From contig JAGTWJ010000001.1 in assembly GCA_020064725.1 (NCBI GenBank), forward strand, positions 2,046,001 through 2,110,000: a DNA stretch of 64,000 bases. The letters run 5' to 3'. Below are positions 1-13,906 of the stretch, piece after piece. Positions within the stretch are counted from its first letter, which is position 1, and each line of letters starts with the position of its first letter. A program made the position numbers and the translations under genes. The DNA is from Drechslerella dactyloides. Its lineage: Eukaryota; Ascomycota; Orbiliomycetes; Orbiliales; Orbiliaceae. Below the pieces are notes generated by a model, which was not told the origin of the DNA, did not search any database, and saw only the letters and a list, made by a program, of their open reading frames with translations.

Positions 1-3000
1 AAAAAGCTGGAGCCTAACCAACGAACCAAGACCGACGCAGTGCTAGCGTGTCGACGGGAATGTGGGGAACCTGCCGGCATGCCTCGCAAGGACCAGGGAA
101 ATGTCACCCAGCGAGCAGCATGGCAGCCGGGCGCCGGGTTCGCCTAAATTTTGGGCTGCCTGCATCTGGAGGGCCGCCCGATACGGTGCACTCCTCCGGC
201 ATCTTGCGGTGTGCTGTCGAGGAATTCGATGCAGCGTCCGTCTGCCTGCTTGCCGGTCATGCCTTGTCCTGCCCTGTCCCGCCATGCCATGCCATGCACC
301 GTCGACCTTGTCTGCCTGCGTCGACGCGCATGATGGGCCGCAGGAGGTTGTCAGTACTTGTACCTATCGGATGCGTCGAGCGTCGACAGAAAACGCACAT
401 CCGAATCATCCTGTGGCGAGCCGGCATGTCTGGCTCCTTCGTGCGTTTGCCTTCGTGACGCCCCACCACACTTGGTCTCCACGTTTTTCGCACGTGCCAA
501 TAGTCGCTGCCGTCCTAAGCAAAGGGACAGCCGACTGGACCAAGATTTTTTCCTTCCGGTGCATGCGCGCAGCAAACGTAACTAATACAGTAACGTAACG
601 ACAGATCGGGTGAGGGAGACAGCTCGAATACACAATGCATTTCCAGCACCTTAATTCTGACGACCTGTTGCTGTTGGAAGTTGGATGAGATCGTCACCGT
701 CAGGCACCGACGGCATTCTCCTAAGAAAGGAAAAATTAGAAGCCGAGAAGAAAAAAAAAAAAAAAAAAAAAAAAAAGCACCCGTTGGAGTATTTTCCGGC
801 AGCTTATCTCACACCATCGTCTCGACTCCTGCCCGGCTCGCAAGCTTGTGTCACAACGCTCTATTGACCCTTTTCTTTCTTGCTCGTTAACGTTACTTGA
901 GCCGACGGTTGACGGCTGGCCGGCTCGCTACTCGATCCACAATTAAGATTTCACAGTCCAACCCACGGCTGCACAAAGAGCCAAAAACAGGCGAAGGGGC
1001 GGGAAGTGGTGAACGCCTGAAAAAGAGGAAATGCGCTAACTATCCGTGTGCTGTGCAGCTCTCACAGCTTCCAGTCCGCCTGTGCTGCATTACATTCCTC
1101 CTCTGCAGGTTGCGGCGTAAGTAGGCTTGCCATGCGAGGAAACGAGGCGAGATCGAATTTTGCAGCTTTCCCAGTCTCCTTCGATTTGCAGTGCAATATC
1201 CTCGGCATGAGCATGAGTTTCCTTAAATTCTTGTCCCGCAGCCTAGCATGAACAGCAACAGAAGCAGTCGCAGCGGAAAAGAACAACAGCAACTAAGACA
1301 GAAGAGAAAAACAGCCATGCTCACGTTCGCGGCGGGGAGCGAGGTCTTCTCGTTCCGGTGCCTTAGAAACATCCCAGTTGGAACTAAATTGCAAAATTGA
1401 AAAGATAACGAAAAGAAAAGTTGGAGGCACAAAAAAAGGCGGCCGGCGGGACGGGATGGGTCTAGAATCTGGACCGCAGCGCAAAGCAAGATAGTGAAGC
1501 TTGATAACCTTGAAATGGATACGCCGAGCAAAAGAAAGAACAGAAAGAAAGCGGTACCTGACGATGCCCAGGCAATTCAATAAACTCCGGGTTACTATTC
1601 TACCTGTGTCATGAGGCAAGAGTTACATGTTGATTGGCCATCAACAAGCAACCACAAGGCAACCAGTCACGCCCGCGTCGAAGAAAATGAACCGAACGAA
1701 AGAAGTGATAAATTTGAAATACCAATGGCTAAACACGACTCAGCTCAACAATGGCGAGCACAACCCCTTGCATCCAGATCCAAATCCAAACGTACCTGAG
1801 CGCTACTAGCCATACATGCGACGACTCGATGTGCACCTTTTGCTTCCGTCATCATTATTGTCAAAGGGAGCGTTCAACCAATCCGGCGGCACATACACGT
1901 CGACGTGATGCGGACCAACTTATCGTCTGTCGCACAGCATCTAAACTCTCCCTCCTGTTGAAAACAAAAAGTCAAAACTGCGAAACGTCTCACAGGTATC
2001 ACGCGAGCGACGGAAGCTATTTCCAGACTGAGCATTTCGTGCACCTACACACACACTCCCATCCATCCTCCTGATATGCCAACGTAGATTGTAACTCCGC
2101 GAACATTTCAAATAAAAAATCCCCCGACCGACCAGATCAAAAGACTGCCCATCAAATCTCATCAAAAGAACCAAAGTTTGGAAGAAGCCGGAGCCGATGC
2201 ACGTATAAATGTTCGATGCGCACTAATCTGCATGCACGCGCACTCGAGCTAGTACATACACTGAGAAACCGTAAATAAAAATAATTCAACAAAACAGAAC
2301 CAGCCGAGCGAGTACTGCAGACGTGCATTGCCGACCAAAAAATATAATAAAGAAAATAAGATGGCTGTCAAACGTAAGTTCGTACGTACGTAAACGCGAT
2401 TTGAATGTTCGCCGAAACAGACAGACATCCATCCACCGTGCATGCATACATGCATGCCGGTCACACGCTAGTATAATACTTAGTACCGTACCTACCTATA
2501 GTACCGTACGATGGTGAACCGATGGGGCTGGCCGTCTCAAGCTCGAGCTCACCAAGTTAGTTAGCATGGAACCCCGCAGTTGGATTTCGCAGCTTGGCTT
2601 GCTCTACGCAGCCGTACGTCCCATTTACACAGAATATCCCAGGCAGGCGAGAGCGCAGGGGCGGGCGGTCTGACCTAACTTGTCCGCCCTACTTAACCGG
2701 TGCGAGCACAGGAGGGCCCGTGTGCAGGTTACTGAGCGATTCTCGCATCCATGTTCAGGTTAAACATTAATTTTTGTAAAAGACTCAAGACAAAAAACTG
2801 TGAAGAATGGAGAATATACATGAATGTAAACAACAAAGAATCAGCTATGATGATAGTAGGTATCCTGAAGAATCAATGTTTTTCTTTTGCGTTCTCCCAG
2901 ACGCCGATGATTATAATATTACCCAATCCAAAATAAACAGCAAAACCCGAAAAAAAAGACAAAATAAGAAGCGAAAAGGAATGTCTGTCCGTATGTGTGA

Positions 3001-3293
3001 GTGTGAGTGTGAAGGGTGAAGGTGAAGGGAAGGTGGCGGCGAAGATCATGGCGATGAAGGAGAGGAAGAGGAGCGAGGAGAGAGAAGGTAAGCTTGGATA
3101 GAAGCGAGGTCCAGAACACATTCAAAAAAATGAACAAAGAAAAGGAATGAACTTTCCTAAAACCCAGAATAGAAACCTCCCTATCCCAAGACCGCCAGAA
3201 GGACACGAAGAGAATAGCAAATGAAGGAAACCTCGAAGACAAAAGAAACCAATCGCACAGTATTAAGGTATTAGCGGACAAACGAACCAATCA
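1..3293. other. Intergenic stretch, no supportable gene
   Basis: All open frames here are short, overlap one another on both strands and show no recognisable domain or splice-linked continuation. The stretch holds one long A homopolymer (751-776). Its right end is the 3' flank of the bHLH gene. I see nothing else that can be supported. Confidence 0.6.
751..776 (+). repeat. Poly(A) homopolymer, 26 nt
   Basis: An uninterrupted run of 26 A residues follows a purine-rich lead-in. It could be a simple microsatellite or the tail of an old retroposed sequence. No coding remnant or target-site duplication was recognised beside it. Confidence 0.9.
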
Positions 3294-5243
3294 CTAATAG
3301 TTCGACGACCGCTCGATGCCCTGCATCTGATTTCCATCAGAGGCCGCAGGTCTGGACTGCATCGGGTGCGGTGCAGAGCCCTGCGGATGCTGCTGGTAGT
3401 TCTGATGTGACTGATGGGAGCCTCCGTTGTAATGTGGCACATTATCAGAATAACCGCCGCCACCGCCATTGACCGAAGGGTGATAGTGGTTATTGCTGGA
3501 TGGCATCGGATTTCTCTGACCGAGCTCAGCTCGTAGGCGCTCCAACTCTCGGTTGAGGTTCTCGTTCATGGAGTTGAGGCTCTGATTCTCCTGCGTGAGG
3601 TCGTTATTCGACTGTACCAGATTGGTATGCTGTTGTCGTATCTGGCCAAGATATTCAATCGCTGGACGGGTGGGTTAGCTACTGGTGCCGCTACTGGCCA
3701 TTTGGCTCGTTTTCCAGACAAGGAAGGATCATCAGCTTACATTTCGTTAATACCTCCCACTTGCTGCTCTTGCCTCCACGCTCTGCAGGCAGCGCGTCCC
3801 TCAGCTCGTCAAAGAGCTCCTTCATCTCCTTCCTTCGTTTTCGCTCCGCGAGCTTATGGCTGACTCGAAGTTCTGGTGTGCGAGAATACGGAGTGGCAGT
3901 TGCTGGAACGCCCAGACTCGAGGGACCTCGCTGCAGCGTATGGTGATGCAATTCTTGATAGGACGGCTGCTGGCCGAAGGGGGCATGGGCGTGGTGCGAG
4001 CTTGCAGTTGTGGACGTGGAAGCTTGAGAGTACAGAGAAGTCTGTGAGTGCTGAGGTGCAGGGCTTTGTTCTGGGTGGTATCCGTAAGGCCTACCAGCTT
4101 GTGATACACTCGGGCCCAGCTGCGGTTGGGGCCCAGCAAAGCCTTCGCGACTATTAGGCGCGGTAGGTCCAGCGGCATCAGGGTCCGGGAAGGCGTACGG
4201 GAAACCTTTTGTCGGAGAGGGGGCGTTAGGATGCGGGTAGGGGAACCTCGACGACCCAATGATCGGCGGGGCGACTCTAGCACCAGGCCGTTCCGGTGCA
4301 AGCGAAGTTGGCGGTTGATTGTGCGACCAGGACTGTCCAAAGCTGCTGCGTTGCCCGCTGCCAGCACTGCTGATGCTGGGGGTATGATAGTGGCCATTCG
4401 TAGTGGCCGGAGTGAATGAGTGGCTTCCTCCATTTTCCAAGATGGAGGGAGCCGGCGAGCCTTGGGTGAAGCCACCGTTACGTTCCCGCTGAAGTTGGTT
4501 GACGAGAGAGACTTGACTTGCAGCGGGGGTCCCCTGGGCGCTGTTCAGTTGAAGCGCTTGAAGCCTTGTGTCGAAGCTCGATCGCCGGCTGTTAGCAGGA
4601 GATGATTCGACGCCGTAAGGGCTGTTCAGGCCGTTTGGCGCTGGGCGGCCCGATGAATGATGACTGGTAGCCGATTGGTTAGAAAAGCTGAGGACGGCAC
4701 GAGCGGGGTTGGCAAGGTCTATATTAGAGGGAGCATACGGTGGATTGAGAGTCTGAGAGTCTCGCTGTGCATCGGGGTTGAGCATCGAGCCTCGATTGGC
4801 CGTGTTGCTTGGGTCTTGCGTCATGCTGGCGAGGTTCATGGGAGACGAGAAGGATGAATCTGTAGTTACGGCGGAGGGGACGGGCTCTTCATTAATACAG
4901 TCTGCAGCTGAGAAGTGCGCAGCGGGGAATACACAACGGATGAAGGGCGGGGAGAATGCCTCCCAAGAGAGGAGAGGGGAGAGGGGGGTGGTGATCGGAT
5001 GGACATACGGTTGCTCGTGGTTGTCATGGACCAATTGCCAGAGTCTCGGGCATCCGTCTTGATGGACGACTGCGACGGCGAGTGTCCAGAAGAGCCAGGC
5101 GACGGAACCAGAGGCGGGACTGAGTTTGTGAGATTCGATATCGACGGCAGCGTCTGCTTCTCGACAGCCATCGGCGAGCCACTGCCGTCGGGCAGGCCGC
5201 TGCTGGTGCTGCTGTCGCGCTCCCACTGCTGTGCGGCGCTCAT
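3294..5243 (-). CDS. bHLH transcription factor (class B, E-box binding)
   Basis: Three exons on the minus strand: 5243-5009, 4907-3741 and 3661-3294, giving about 589 aa. Intron 1 runs GTATGT to CAG and intron 2 GTAAGC to CAG; both are phase 1. A second acceptor 6 nt downstream of the first would also keep frame. A long Ser/Pro/Gln/Asn-rich region precedes a basic helix-loop-helix domain at about residues 425-480. The basic region SHKLAERKRRKEM has the His-Glu-Arg pattern (H429, E433, R437) known to read CACGTG-type E-boxes. Intron 2 cuts the domain inside helix 2, and exon 3 resumes with IEYLGQIRQQ and a long Gln/Asn/Leu coiled-coil-like helix, then a Gly/His/Gln-rich tail. This suggests dimerisation through an extended helix. 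The acidic, Ser-rich N-terminus suggests a regulator. The exact orthologue is not recognised. The 5' flank is an unusually long gene-free tract. Confidence 0.9.
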
Positions 5244-7995
5244 TTTTTATACTGTGGTGTGCTGCGGGAGCACCTGTTTCCACCTCGGCGCAACACAAAG
5301 CTCGAGCGAGAGGTCGTCGGAGGGGAGGACGGAGACGAGGGCCGCGGGACGTCGACTGAAATCGAGGACGAGGAAGGACGGCGGGAGAGGCCCTTCTCGG
5401 AGACGGAAGGGCGGCGGAGTCGTGAAGTCGAGACAGACAGAGGTCGAGACAGACAGACAGAGGCGACTGACTGGCTGCTGGTGCAGGCGGTGAAGACGGG
5501 CTGGACTGCTGCTGGAGTGCGGTTGGTCGACTCCTGCCCCGAATTTAAGGCTTATTTTCTAATCGGGCCTGTTTAGGAGGGCCGCTTGAGGAATGTGGAA
5601 AGAAAGCTTGCGGGTTTCGGGCGGATGGGGCCAGTTGAAAACAAAAAGAAAAGCGCAAAGCGACAGACTCGTGGAAAACGTGTCTGATCAACCCTTCCTT
5701 TTCGCTAAGGCTGCCGTGGCGGTGGGAAGTTGAGTGCGAGTGTTAAGCCCAAAGTCGAGAGGACCGGTCCCCAAATTGCGGAAGGATGGAAGGATGCGGA
5801 CGGTGGGTGGAGGGATGATGGGATCGTGGACGGGCTGGTTGACGTCGTGCGCTTGCCTTCCGGATTGCTCGTCGGTCAGCGAGGTCGTGAGCGGAGGGGA
5901 GGCTGCCAGAAGGTCGATTTTTCTTGCTCGAGTGGGAAGGCCGTCTGGGGGCTATTTCCTCGCCAGCGAAAGAGAGGGGGGACGTCGCGGTAAATGTACG
6001 CCGGGAATGGAAGCTGGTGGATCGGATCAGGAGTTGCGGTCGAAATTTGGGCTGCCAGATATGCTGGGCCCACTTCGCACGATTTTCCCACGAGGACGCC
6101 GGCCACAGCAATAATATGCACTACCGTAGGGTAGGGAGGGCTGCCTGAGCCTCGGTGGAGTCCCCGCAACCTGTTCCAAACTTTCCTTCCTCGCAAGTCA
6201 CTTACTCGGTCAGTAAGTAACTCGCCCCGTGGAACGACGAACGAACGAGCGAGCGAGCGAACGAAACCCCTTCCTATCGCTGCTAAAACGTTGGCAGGAG
6301 GTGAACCGAGCTGGAGATTGCCGGGAAACTCGAGCTTGTCGTCGCCCAAGCTATCCGCTCTGATTGGGCCGCGATTCTTCTTTTTCGCCTCGGGGCTGGC
6401 TCCCTCAGAGGCAAGTTGTCTTGTCTTGATTCCTGACGGTTGCTCAGCTTCAGGTCAGCCAATTCGGATGGCCCGACCTATTTATCAGGGCCGAGAAAAG
6501 AGGTACCTGAGTCGGAGAGCCTAGACAGCGCGAGGTGGAGCCCACCCTAAACGTCAATCACAATGCCAAACTTTTTTCTTCTTCCTTCGCCCGCGCGTTT
6601 CTTTTTCCGCTTTCTTCTGTCTTCGGAACAGCGACCTTTTGGGATTCGACTTCGCCTAAAAAAGGGTATCCTGGCTGAGGGCAAAAAGCAAAGGAAAGCG
6701 ACCACGTTCAGCGAGTGCTGTTCAAGGATTATCGCATGGAGAACGAAAGTGCTCAAAAGCCAAGACCTCCCCCGACTACTTTGTACGTTTAGTCGGCAAG
6801 GGAAGGAAGGGCCTCGATGCAAGCTCTCGAAAGCGGGACACGATATCGATTCTGGAATATCGCAATGTGGGAAGAATGGGTTTCAAGGGAAGACGAAGGG
6901 GGAACGCCTCAACAGAAAGAGAATACCCGACAATATATCGAAAGCACAAAACTGCGGACGAGACTCGGTTATAAGTCTTCCACACAGCAGTCCTCGTTAC
7001 TGTCTGGATGTTGGCTGCCAATGTACGAAGTATGCAATTAGGCAATGCGGAGACAGCAGAAAGTGGGAGAGGCCCTTGTCAACCTTTTTTCTTTTCTTTT
7101 TAAAATGAAAAGATGCTGCAACGCGCTGCACCTCACGGTTTGACTTCAGGGAATATTGCGGAACGTGAAGACGTGTAAGGTCTGTGCAGCCAAACAGTCT
7201 TCGAGCGCAGCCGGAAAACAAAAACCACTTTCGACCAAACCGATATACAACGGCTGTCAAAAAGGTCATGATTGGGATCGCAGGGTTATTGCCGGTCCGC
7301 TCGAGCTGCAACGAAACAATCCGAAGCAACATCGCTCGATGAAGAGGCGACTCTCTCGCAAGGGCACCGCATCTCATCTCATCATTTACCGTTTGCAAGG
7401 ACATGCTTTCTAGCGGGCCACTAGCGTCGGCGAGGTCTGCCATCGACATCGTGCCATCCGCTCCAGCTTGTCCATTAGCTAAGCGGACACCGCCGCAGCA
7501 CACTAATTACAATGGTAAATGAGTGTGAGACCCGTCCCATCTTCCGTAGCTCAACAAGGGCTGACGGACGAAATCGTCAACGAGCGCTACTTGTAAGCAG
7601 ACGACCTTTCTTCTTCCGTTAGAAGAAGAATGCGTTAACTTTCTGTACCCCTAGCTTCGCAGAGGCGAACGGGATGCTAAGGGCGGACCCCCCTGGCAAA
7701 ATGTCGTGGAACTTTATATTTTTCTGCGCAACCAACCTTTTTGGAGCGGGCCACTAGGGCACCTGGGGGGCGAAAAAGAAATTCGCTGGCCAGGGTTGAT
7801 ACCGATCTCGACGCCCTGAGAAGGGAGTCGAGGGATCGGATAGAACCATGCTCCCAGCTCCCTTTCATTCAGAAGACAATTGTCCGAAGCTGCAGCGCAA
7901 AATGCACGTACAGGGCAGTGCAGTTGACATGGGAGTGTCTGCTTCTTGTTTGAAAAGACGAGTCGGATCCCGAAGAGTCACTGTATAACAGCAGC

Positions 7996-8015
7996 ATAAT
8001 AATAATAATAATAAT
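7996..8015 (+). repeat. AAT trinucleotide microsatellite
   Basis: Six tandem AAT units are visible, lying in non-coding sequence. Confidence 0.85.
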
Positions 8016-9917
8016 CAAATAGAACTTACCTGATCGAAGAACCTTTTGCTAGAGCAAAAGGCGAGATATCATACGATAATTCCTCGGGTTGTGGCGAGGA
8101 CTGTCTTAGAAGTAGACCTAGTAGAGATTGATATCCCCTGAACGGTCTCCAGCTTCAAATGAAGCCTGCCCTTGTATACTGATGATATGGTGTCAGACGG
8201 TTGCCATATCATCACCAAACCGGATGTCTAGAGTTGCGTGGTATATAAGACAGCAAAGGGGTGGGAGAAAGAACAGATATATCATACCTAAGTTGGCTGA
8301 AGGGCTGAAAGTTCGTGATACAGCTGTCTCCCAATCTAAATCCGTAAACTGGGCTATGGACGGAAGACAGCCAATGTCAGCATATCAGGAAGCTCAATCC
8401 GTGCAACGTTAGACCGCTATTGTCCCGTTGCGGTAGGGCACCCGCGGATATGAATGATATGAGGTACGCTACCGGAACATCACAGTCTGGGCTTATATCC
8501 GAACTCATCAGAATGGGTGGGTCGCTACATACTTGGTACTAAAGACAAAAGCTTTTTGGTACGATAGCTTGATTGAGAGAAGCTAATCGCCCAGTGAGCT
8601 TGCATGAGCGTGGCTGCTATTAGATTGTGCCAAGCGCATACATACCTATTCTGTAGTCCGTGATACCTAGTGGAACCTAGATGCAGGGGTTAGCCTTGTC
8701 ACTTGATCACGATCCAAAGCAGGTCAGAGACGGCGAAGACCTGGCCGAGATGCACAAGATCTCTCAAGCCTTGCTTGGGAGAGGGGCAAGCAAGGCTACG
8801 GAAGGGAGATGAGTGTCATTACTTTTGTAGAAGTACAAAGGATCGCTATGTGCACGCAGTCGTTCAATGTCAACGCGTCAGAGACTTTTAATAACGAGTA
8901 AAACGCTCAGAATGCGTTGAAAATGATAAAGACGAGGTGAAAAAGTGACGTGAACTGGTAATGGTGCCGCATGGGTCTGGGCAGGTGGGGGCCGCATTCT
9001 TATAGGGCGGCCTCTGGGCTGACATGTGGGCGGTCTGGCCACCATATGGTCATGTTGGCTGATGAAGTGTGATGAGAAGGTTGTCGAGCGGTATATGTGT
9101 ACCGCTCGAAGGAACAGTCGGCCATGAAGTCGTCGACGTGTAGCGGTAGCTGTTCACAGGATGCGCGGGAATTGACGTATTACGTATCGGTGTGCATATA
9201 TGGCGGGTTGTGTGTTCGCAAGTTCGAACATTGGTGCGGTTCCGCGCCGCGTTGCAGCAAGCTACTTTGACTTGGCCGTGCAGCGGCGCCTGTCGCCTTA
9301 ACGTCAACGCCCAGACAGGCCCATCAGGCCAGCCCTCACATCGAGAAATACCCAGCATCTCATTTCTATGACGGTGAACATGACGCAGTCTTTCAGTCGA
9401 ACGGGTTCAGCCGCTGTCAGGTCAGTTGAAACCGCCTATACGTGCTGTATGTGCGTGTTGACACTCGAAAGCGCGTATGTGGCGTCCGCAAAATGCAACA
9501 TCGCCCATGATCAAGGCTTAAGGCCACATCAAAAGCAGGCTCGAAGGCTCAAACCTCGATCGAACATTGACCGCGAATGCTCTCAATCTCGAATTTAGAA
9601 CCGATTCGCCGCCGGAAACCGGCCTGCAAGCCTACTCAGGAACGCGGGGGCTTTTCCCACGGCGAGCCCTCAATCATGCGGGTTCTTGTGCTGATCCTCA
9701 CTTTCCAAGGCCTCTTGGACAGATGTTCGATCGCGTGTGGGAAAGCAATGCAATGCAGGCCCGCCCATGCCGTTTCGGCCTAGCTTCCAGCCGTCAGCCC
9801 ACTAGCGCCCTTGGTTCGGCGTGCATCTCGAATGTCCTGCCCCGCCCGCTCCCAAATAGCCGCGAGATGTGATCAGAGCAGGACGACGGGGGTGGTAGCA
9901 AGAACTCCCCAACTTGG

Positions 9918-9948
9918 ACGAGGTGGAGGTGGAGGTGGAAGTGGAGGC
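9918..9948 (+). repeat. Short GGAGGT-type simple repeat
   Basis: Tandem GGAGGT/GGAAGT units. They create an artificial Val-Glu repeat in one short forward frame, which is not a credible protein. Confidence 0.75.
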
Positions 9949-12900
9949 GAACATCAGCTTGCTGTGTAAGGAAGGGATTTCTCCAGAGACCTTCCCCGGA
10001 GTTTGCCAGCGGGCGAGCCGCAACGACCAAGCCACGTGCTGCCACCACGTTGATTCAGTCTCACTTCCCGGCAGTCTGCAGGAGGCGTGCACGAGGCCTG
10101 GGCAGCTGAAGTGCATTCGCATTGTCGAAGCTGTATGCAAGCCACAGCTTCAAACGCGGCCCAAAACCGTGCAAGCTAACCCATTAGCTCTGTAAGGGAC
10201 CGAGTGGCGTCGCATCCTGCAGCTCGACCAAGGGGAGATTGCGACCGAAAAGACCAGAAAGCGATTCCAGTCTACCCCTTTGCCATCCCTGAACGCCGTG
10301 TTCAGACGATGGTTTTGGACGCTTGGAAGGCTATACATACTTCGTATTCCAAGCTTTGTTCGCATTACGGCGCATCCTTTGCGTAGGCTCGCGCAGATAT
10401 TATCGGTCACCTTCGAGAAGTTTCACGTGCTTCTATCGAGCGGACGACTCGTTGATGCTCGTTCGGGCACTGCTTTACGCGGGCAGGCCCACTGGCCCAC
10501 CGCTCCAACGAAGATTGCTAGCCGCAATAATTTAGTCAGTTCCTTACTAAAATTTCCAATTCCTCCGGAGGACCGTGAACTTGAAACCGGCTTGTCGGGA
10601 GAATATAAGGGCTTGGCCGGATCGGGATGAGTGGGCCGTCGACGGCACTAATCCGCAATCGGTGACATTTTGACCTCCCATGGCGAGTTTTCAACACCGG
10701 CAAAAAGGCATTCTCCTTCACGAGCAATTATCATCCATCATCCATCAAGCATGCATGCCTGAACATAACATGCATCTTCCTGACATACGCCTGTCACCGC
10801 TAAGACATAAACCTCCGCCGCAGAAAAGTAAGGCGACCATAGCACCGTCCGCTCGGCCTTCTAGAAACTCGACCCTTCCTTCCCTCGAGTTTCGAATAGA
10901 CTTCAGACTTCGAAACCTCGCTCGGTTCATGACATGGGACAAATTACGAAATCCATTCTATTACACAACCGAGGCTTAACTGCCGTTTATCCCTCATTGC
11001 AGGGGGTCCAGCCCGAGACTGGGGATCCAGGCAAGACGGCTTCAGCGCACCACCGCACCGGTATTAACTAACGAGTTCCGTCCGTTCGTTCATTCATTGT
11101 TCACTCACCCAACGCTGGCAATTGCCCGCCAGGCAATAAAGGCTTGTTCGCTGTCCCATGCGCTGGCGCAGACCCCACTAGTGGAGTCAGTTTTGATTAA
11201 ATCGATCAGGCTGCCTCCACCTGTGCCTGCCAAGAACTGGATATGAACGTCCAGGGATCCCCCGCAGCTGGGGCTGCGGTGTGACTAATCTATCTGTCAG
11301 GAGCGTGGCCTGCGATAACAGAGACGGAGCCCCAATCATTAGATTCAAGAGGATATGATCAGTCAAATCTCCACATTGGCGGAAAGTCAAATATTAGAAT
11401 GAACACCGGGCGCATCGGCCGAAGTTGGATCTCGAGTCGAGGGTTTTGTCTACACGATACGACTTAAATACTCGTTCGGGGCACAGCATACGATTCATGA
11501 CATGCATGGACACGGAGCTTTCGTCAGGTTGGTGACATACCCACCGTATGGGCCGGCAGACCACACGGCATGTCCACCGTTCGAAAGAACCAAAGCAAAG
11601 AAGAGAGTGCCTGTCTGCTACAGCTGCAAACCCTAATCGGCCCAGGGTTCCCGAACGAAAGGACTCACGAAGAAGCGCAGCGGAGTTCGGCATGGTGTCG
11701 GACAACCTATAGGGTTTAATACCGCAGTATATTAACCGAATTTAGGAGAGAAATTGAACGGCAAGGTCGGCGCTGCATGCTGCAAGAGTGTCTCTCAACA
11801 GTCAGTCCATTGACAACGACAAATCCCAGTAACTATCCTGTAACGAATGAGGCGTGCATGGCATGGCATGGCCTGTCGTCCCTGAACGGTGCGTTGCCAG
11901 GCAGGTAGCAGCAGACACATGGCAAGACACGCGTACGTTACAGACTTGGTTACGGTGACATCTCGCACGTGTCCGGTCGACCGAGGGCCCGCTCGGCTGA
12001 GCGGTTTTGCGTGTTATCCGCATTCTGGCTGGTGAACGAATTACCAGCAAAGAGGTAGCAGATTCAATACCGAATGCGTAGATATGCTGACGAGTTGCTT
12101 TCCTCTCCATCTTGGGGACCCATATATTGATGGAATTGACGGCGGCGGGAACAATCTATGGCGCGGCCTGTAGGTCTAGGCTCCCTAGGCCTAGCCAATT
12201 TACTACGATGGTTTGTATTATATTCCACTCCATAGATGCTGTTCAAATTCTGGACCGGATTCGGCTATACATGTGGTCAATTCTCCCTTGTGAGGCATGG
12301 GGCCCAGCCTTTTAGCCTTTGGCCTGGCCACGCATAGGACTTGACTGATGTTCTACGACAGTGCTATTTCCCTATCATTTCCTGGCTCTAGCTCGCTCTT
12401 ACCATCATACACTCAGACCGCGATGCCCTTGGCCACCGCACCCTGAACCAAAACCATCTTGGTAATGACACATACGCAACGTTGCATTTTCTACGCTGGC
12501 GCTGGTTGGCTTGAGTTGCCACTGTGGCTGAGTTATCGACGTCATCGCCACTGGCCAAAGGTCATGACAGGCGAAACTCTGGTCAATCGTCAATTTGCGT
12601 TGATTGGTCAACTTGACCACGTCGACGAAGGGCTCTTCGCCAGTCAAAGAGCACGGATACTGATATCTGGCGTTAGGCGACCTACACGTGGCCGGGTGGT
12701 GACGTACCCCTAAGATTAAAAGTTAAGATAATGTGGCGATTTGACTGGAGGAACAGTAGTTGCCAAAGGTCCACGGCGATGCCAGGCAGTCGTAAACCTA
12801 GATCCGTGACTTCGTTCTACGCCACGGTCAAACGCTTAGCATTTGCTTGTCGACAGGTCGTCAACAGTTGGGTATCTTGATCTATTCCTTGGGTTTTCAT

Positions 12901-13906
12901 TCCTATCTGGCGTTGAAGTGCGCCCCCCGCCACATGGCCGCCCGGTGCGGACCGGTCTCGTGATCATCCACAACCAGATCATTGCCTTCGTGAGATATTG
13001 CTGAACCACAGGAGATATTCGAGGGTGCCTTTACATAGCAAACAAGTTTCTGCCACTACCGACAACAGAGGAAGGTGGCGGAATGCCCGAAGATGATATT
13101 GATCACGACTGGGAGCTTGAGAGTGCGCAGGAATATACGTGACGACACATTACCCCCACACTGACGAGCCAATGAGACCGCACGAGCTGCCTCAACGTTC
13201 TTAGCAAGGCTATTCTCGGTTGCTATCGGTTTGCATTCGAATAGAAGTACCAATAATATTACCGTGTTGAACACCTGTTCACTCAAGAGACTTGAACTAG
13301 CCAGTTATGTTGCCAAATATCGGGGATGGTCATATGGGTATTGGTATTGGTGTGTTAGAACACAATTGCTAGGTTTGCTGGCACGACGAGTAATACATGA
13401 ATCCAAAGCCACAGAGAAGAAATGCAAAACGTGATCGATAGACTGCCATGCGAAGACACCAAGTAGTAAAGGGAAACATGTCACTATGTTAAACAGTGAT
13501 TTTATCTGCACTTGGAGTTCTTGCTTGTATCTCGAGATCTCGGGCACGCATGTGACGGAAGCAGTATCCAATGCTGTGTTGCTTGATGTTGCATTTTCAC
13601 GCCGACGCCGTTTTTGGTGTGCAGCTGAAAAGAGCAATGGGCTCCAGAGTGACACAGCATATTCGCCCGCTGTAGGCTAGTCTAACATGCGATTGATTGG
13701 TTGCGGCATGTCGCAAAGGTCCAGACAGAGATTAGGATACGTATACGGAAATTTGGCTATTATCTAGGCGCGTATTATGACGTGTAGGCACTTAAATATA
13801 CGAATACCATTATATGCATTACTATCATACTACATCTGAAGTCTTCGCGAGGTCTGATTTTATTCGTTCGTAATCATAGCCAGTCTTCCAACTTGGAAAA
13901 CTGCAT

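Larger units (their letters stand above)
5244..13906. other. 8.7-kb stretch without a supportable gene
   Basis: This tract lies upstream of the bHLH gene and downstream of the phosphatase-like gene. It is not visibly AT-rich, unlike the 29-42 kb island. No frame longer than about 180 codons exists and none shows a domain, signal peptide or splice-consistent continuation. The first few hundred bases (5244-5560) are rich in GA/CT runs and probably hold the bHLH promoter and 5' leader. Small simple repeats occur: GAGC/GAAC tetranucleotides at 6236-6266, AAT at 7996-8015 and GGAGGT at 9918-9948. It may hold long regulatory DNA or non-coding transcripts; this is inference only. Confidence 0.5.

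Noticed and set aside
62..598. 178-codon plus-strand frame near the left edge
   Set aside because: Cys/His/Pro-rich chance frame with several overlapping competitors on both strands.
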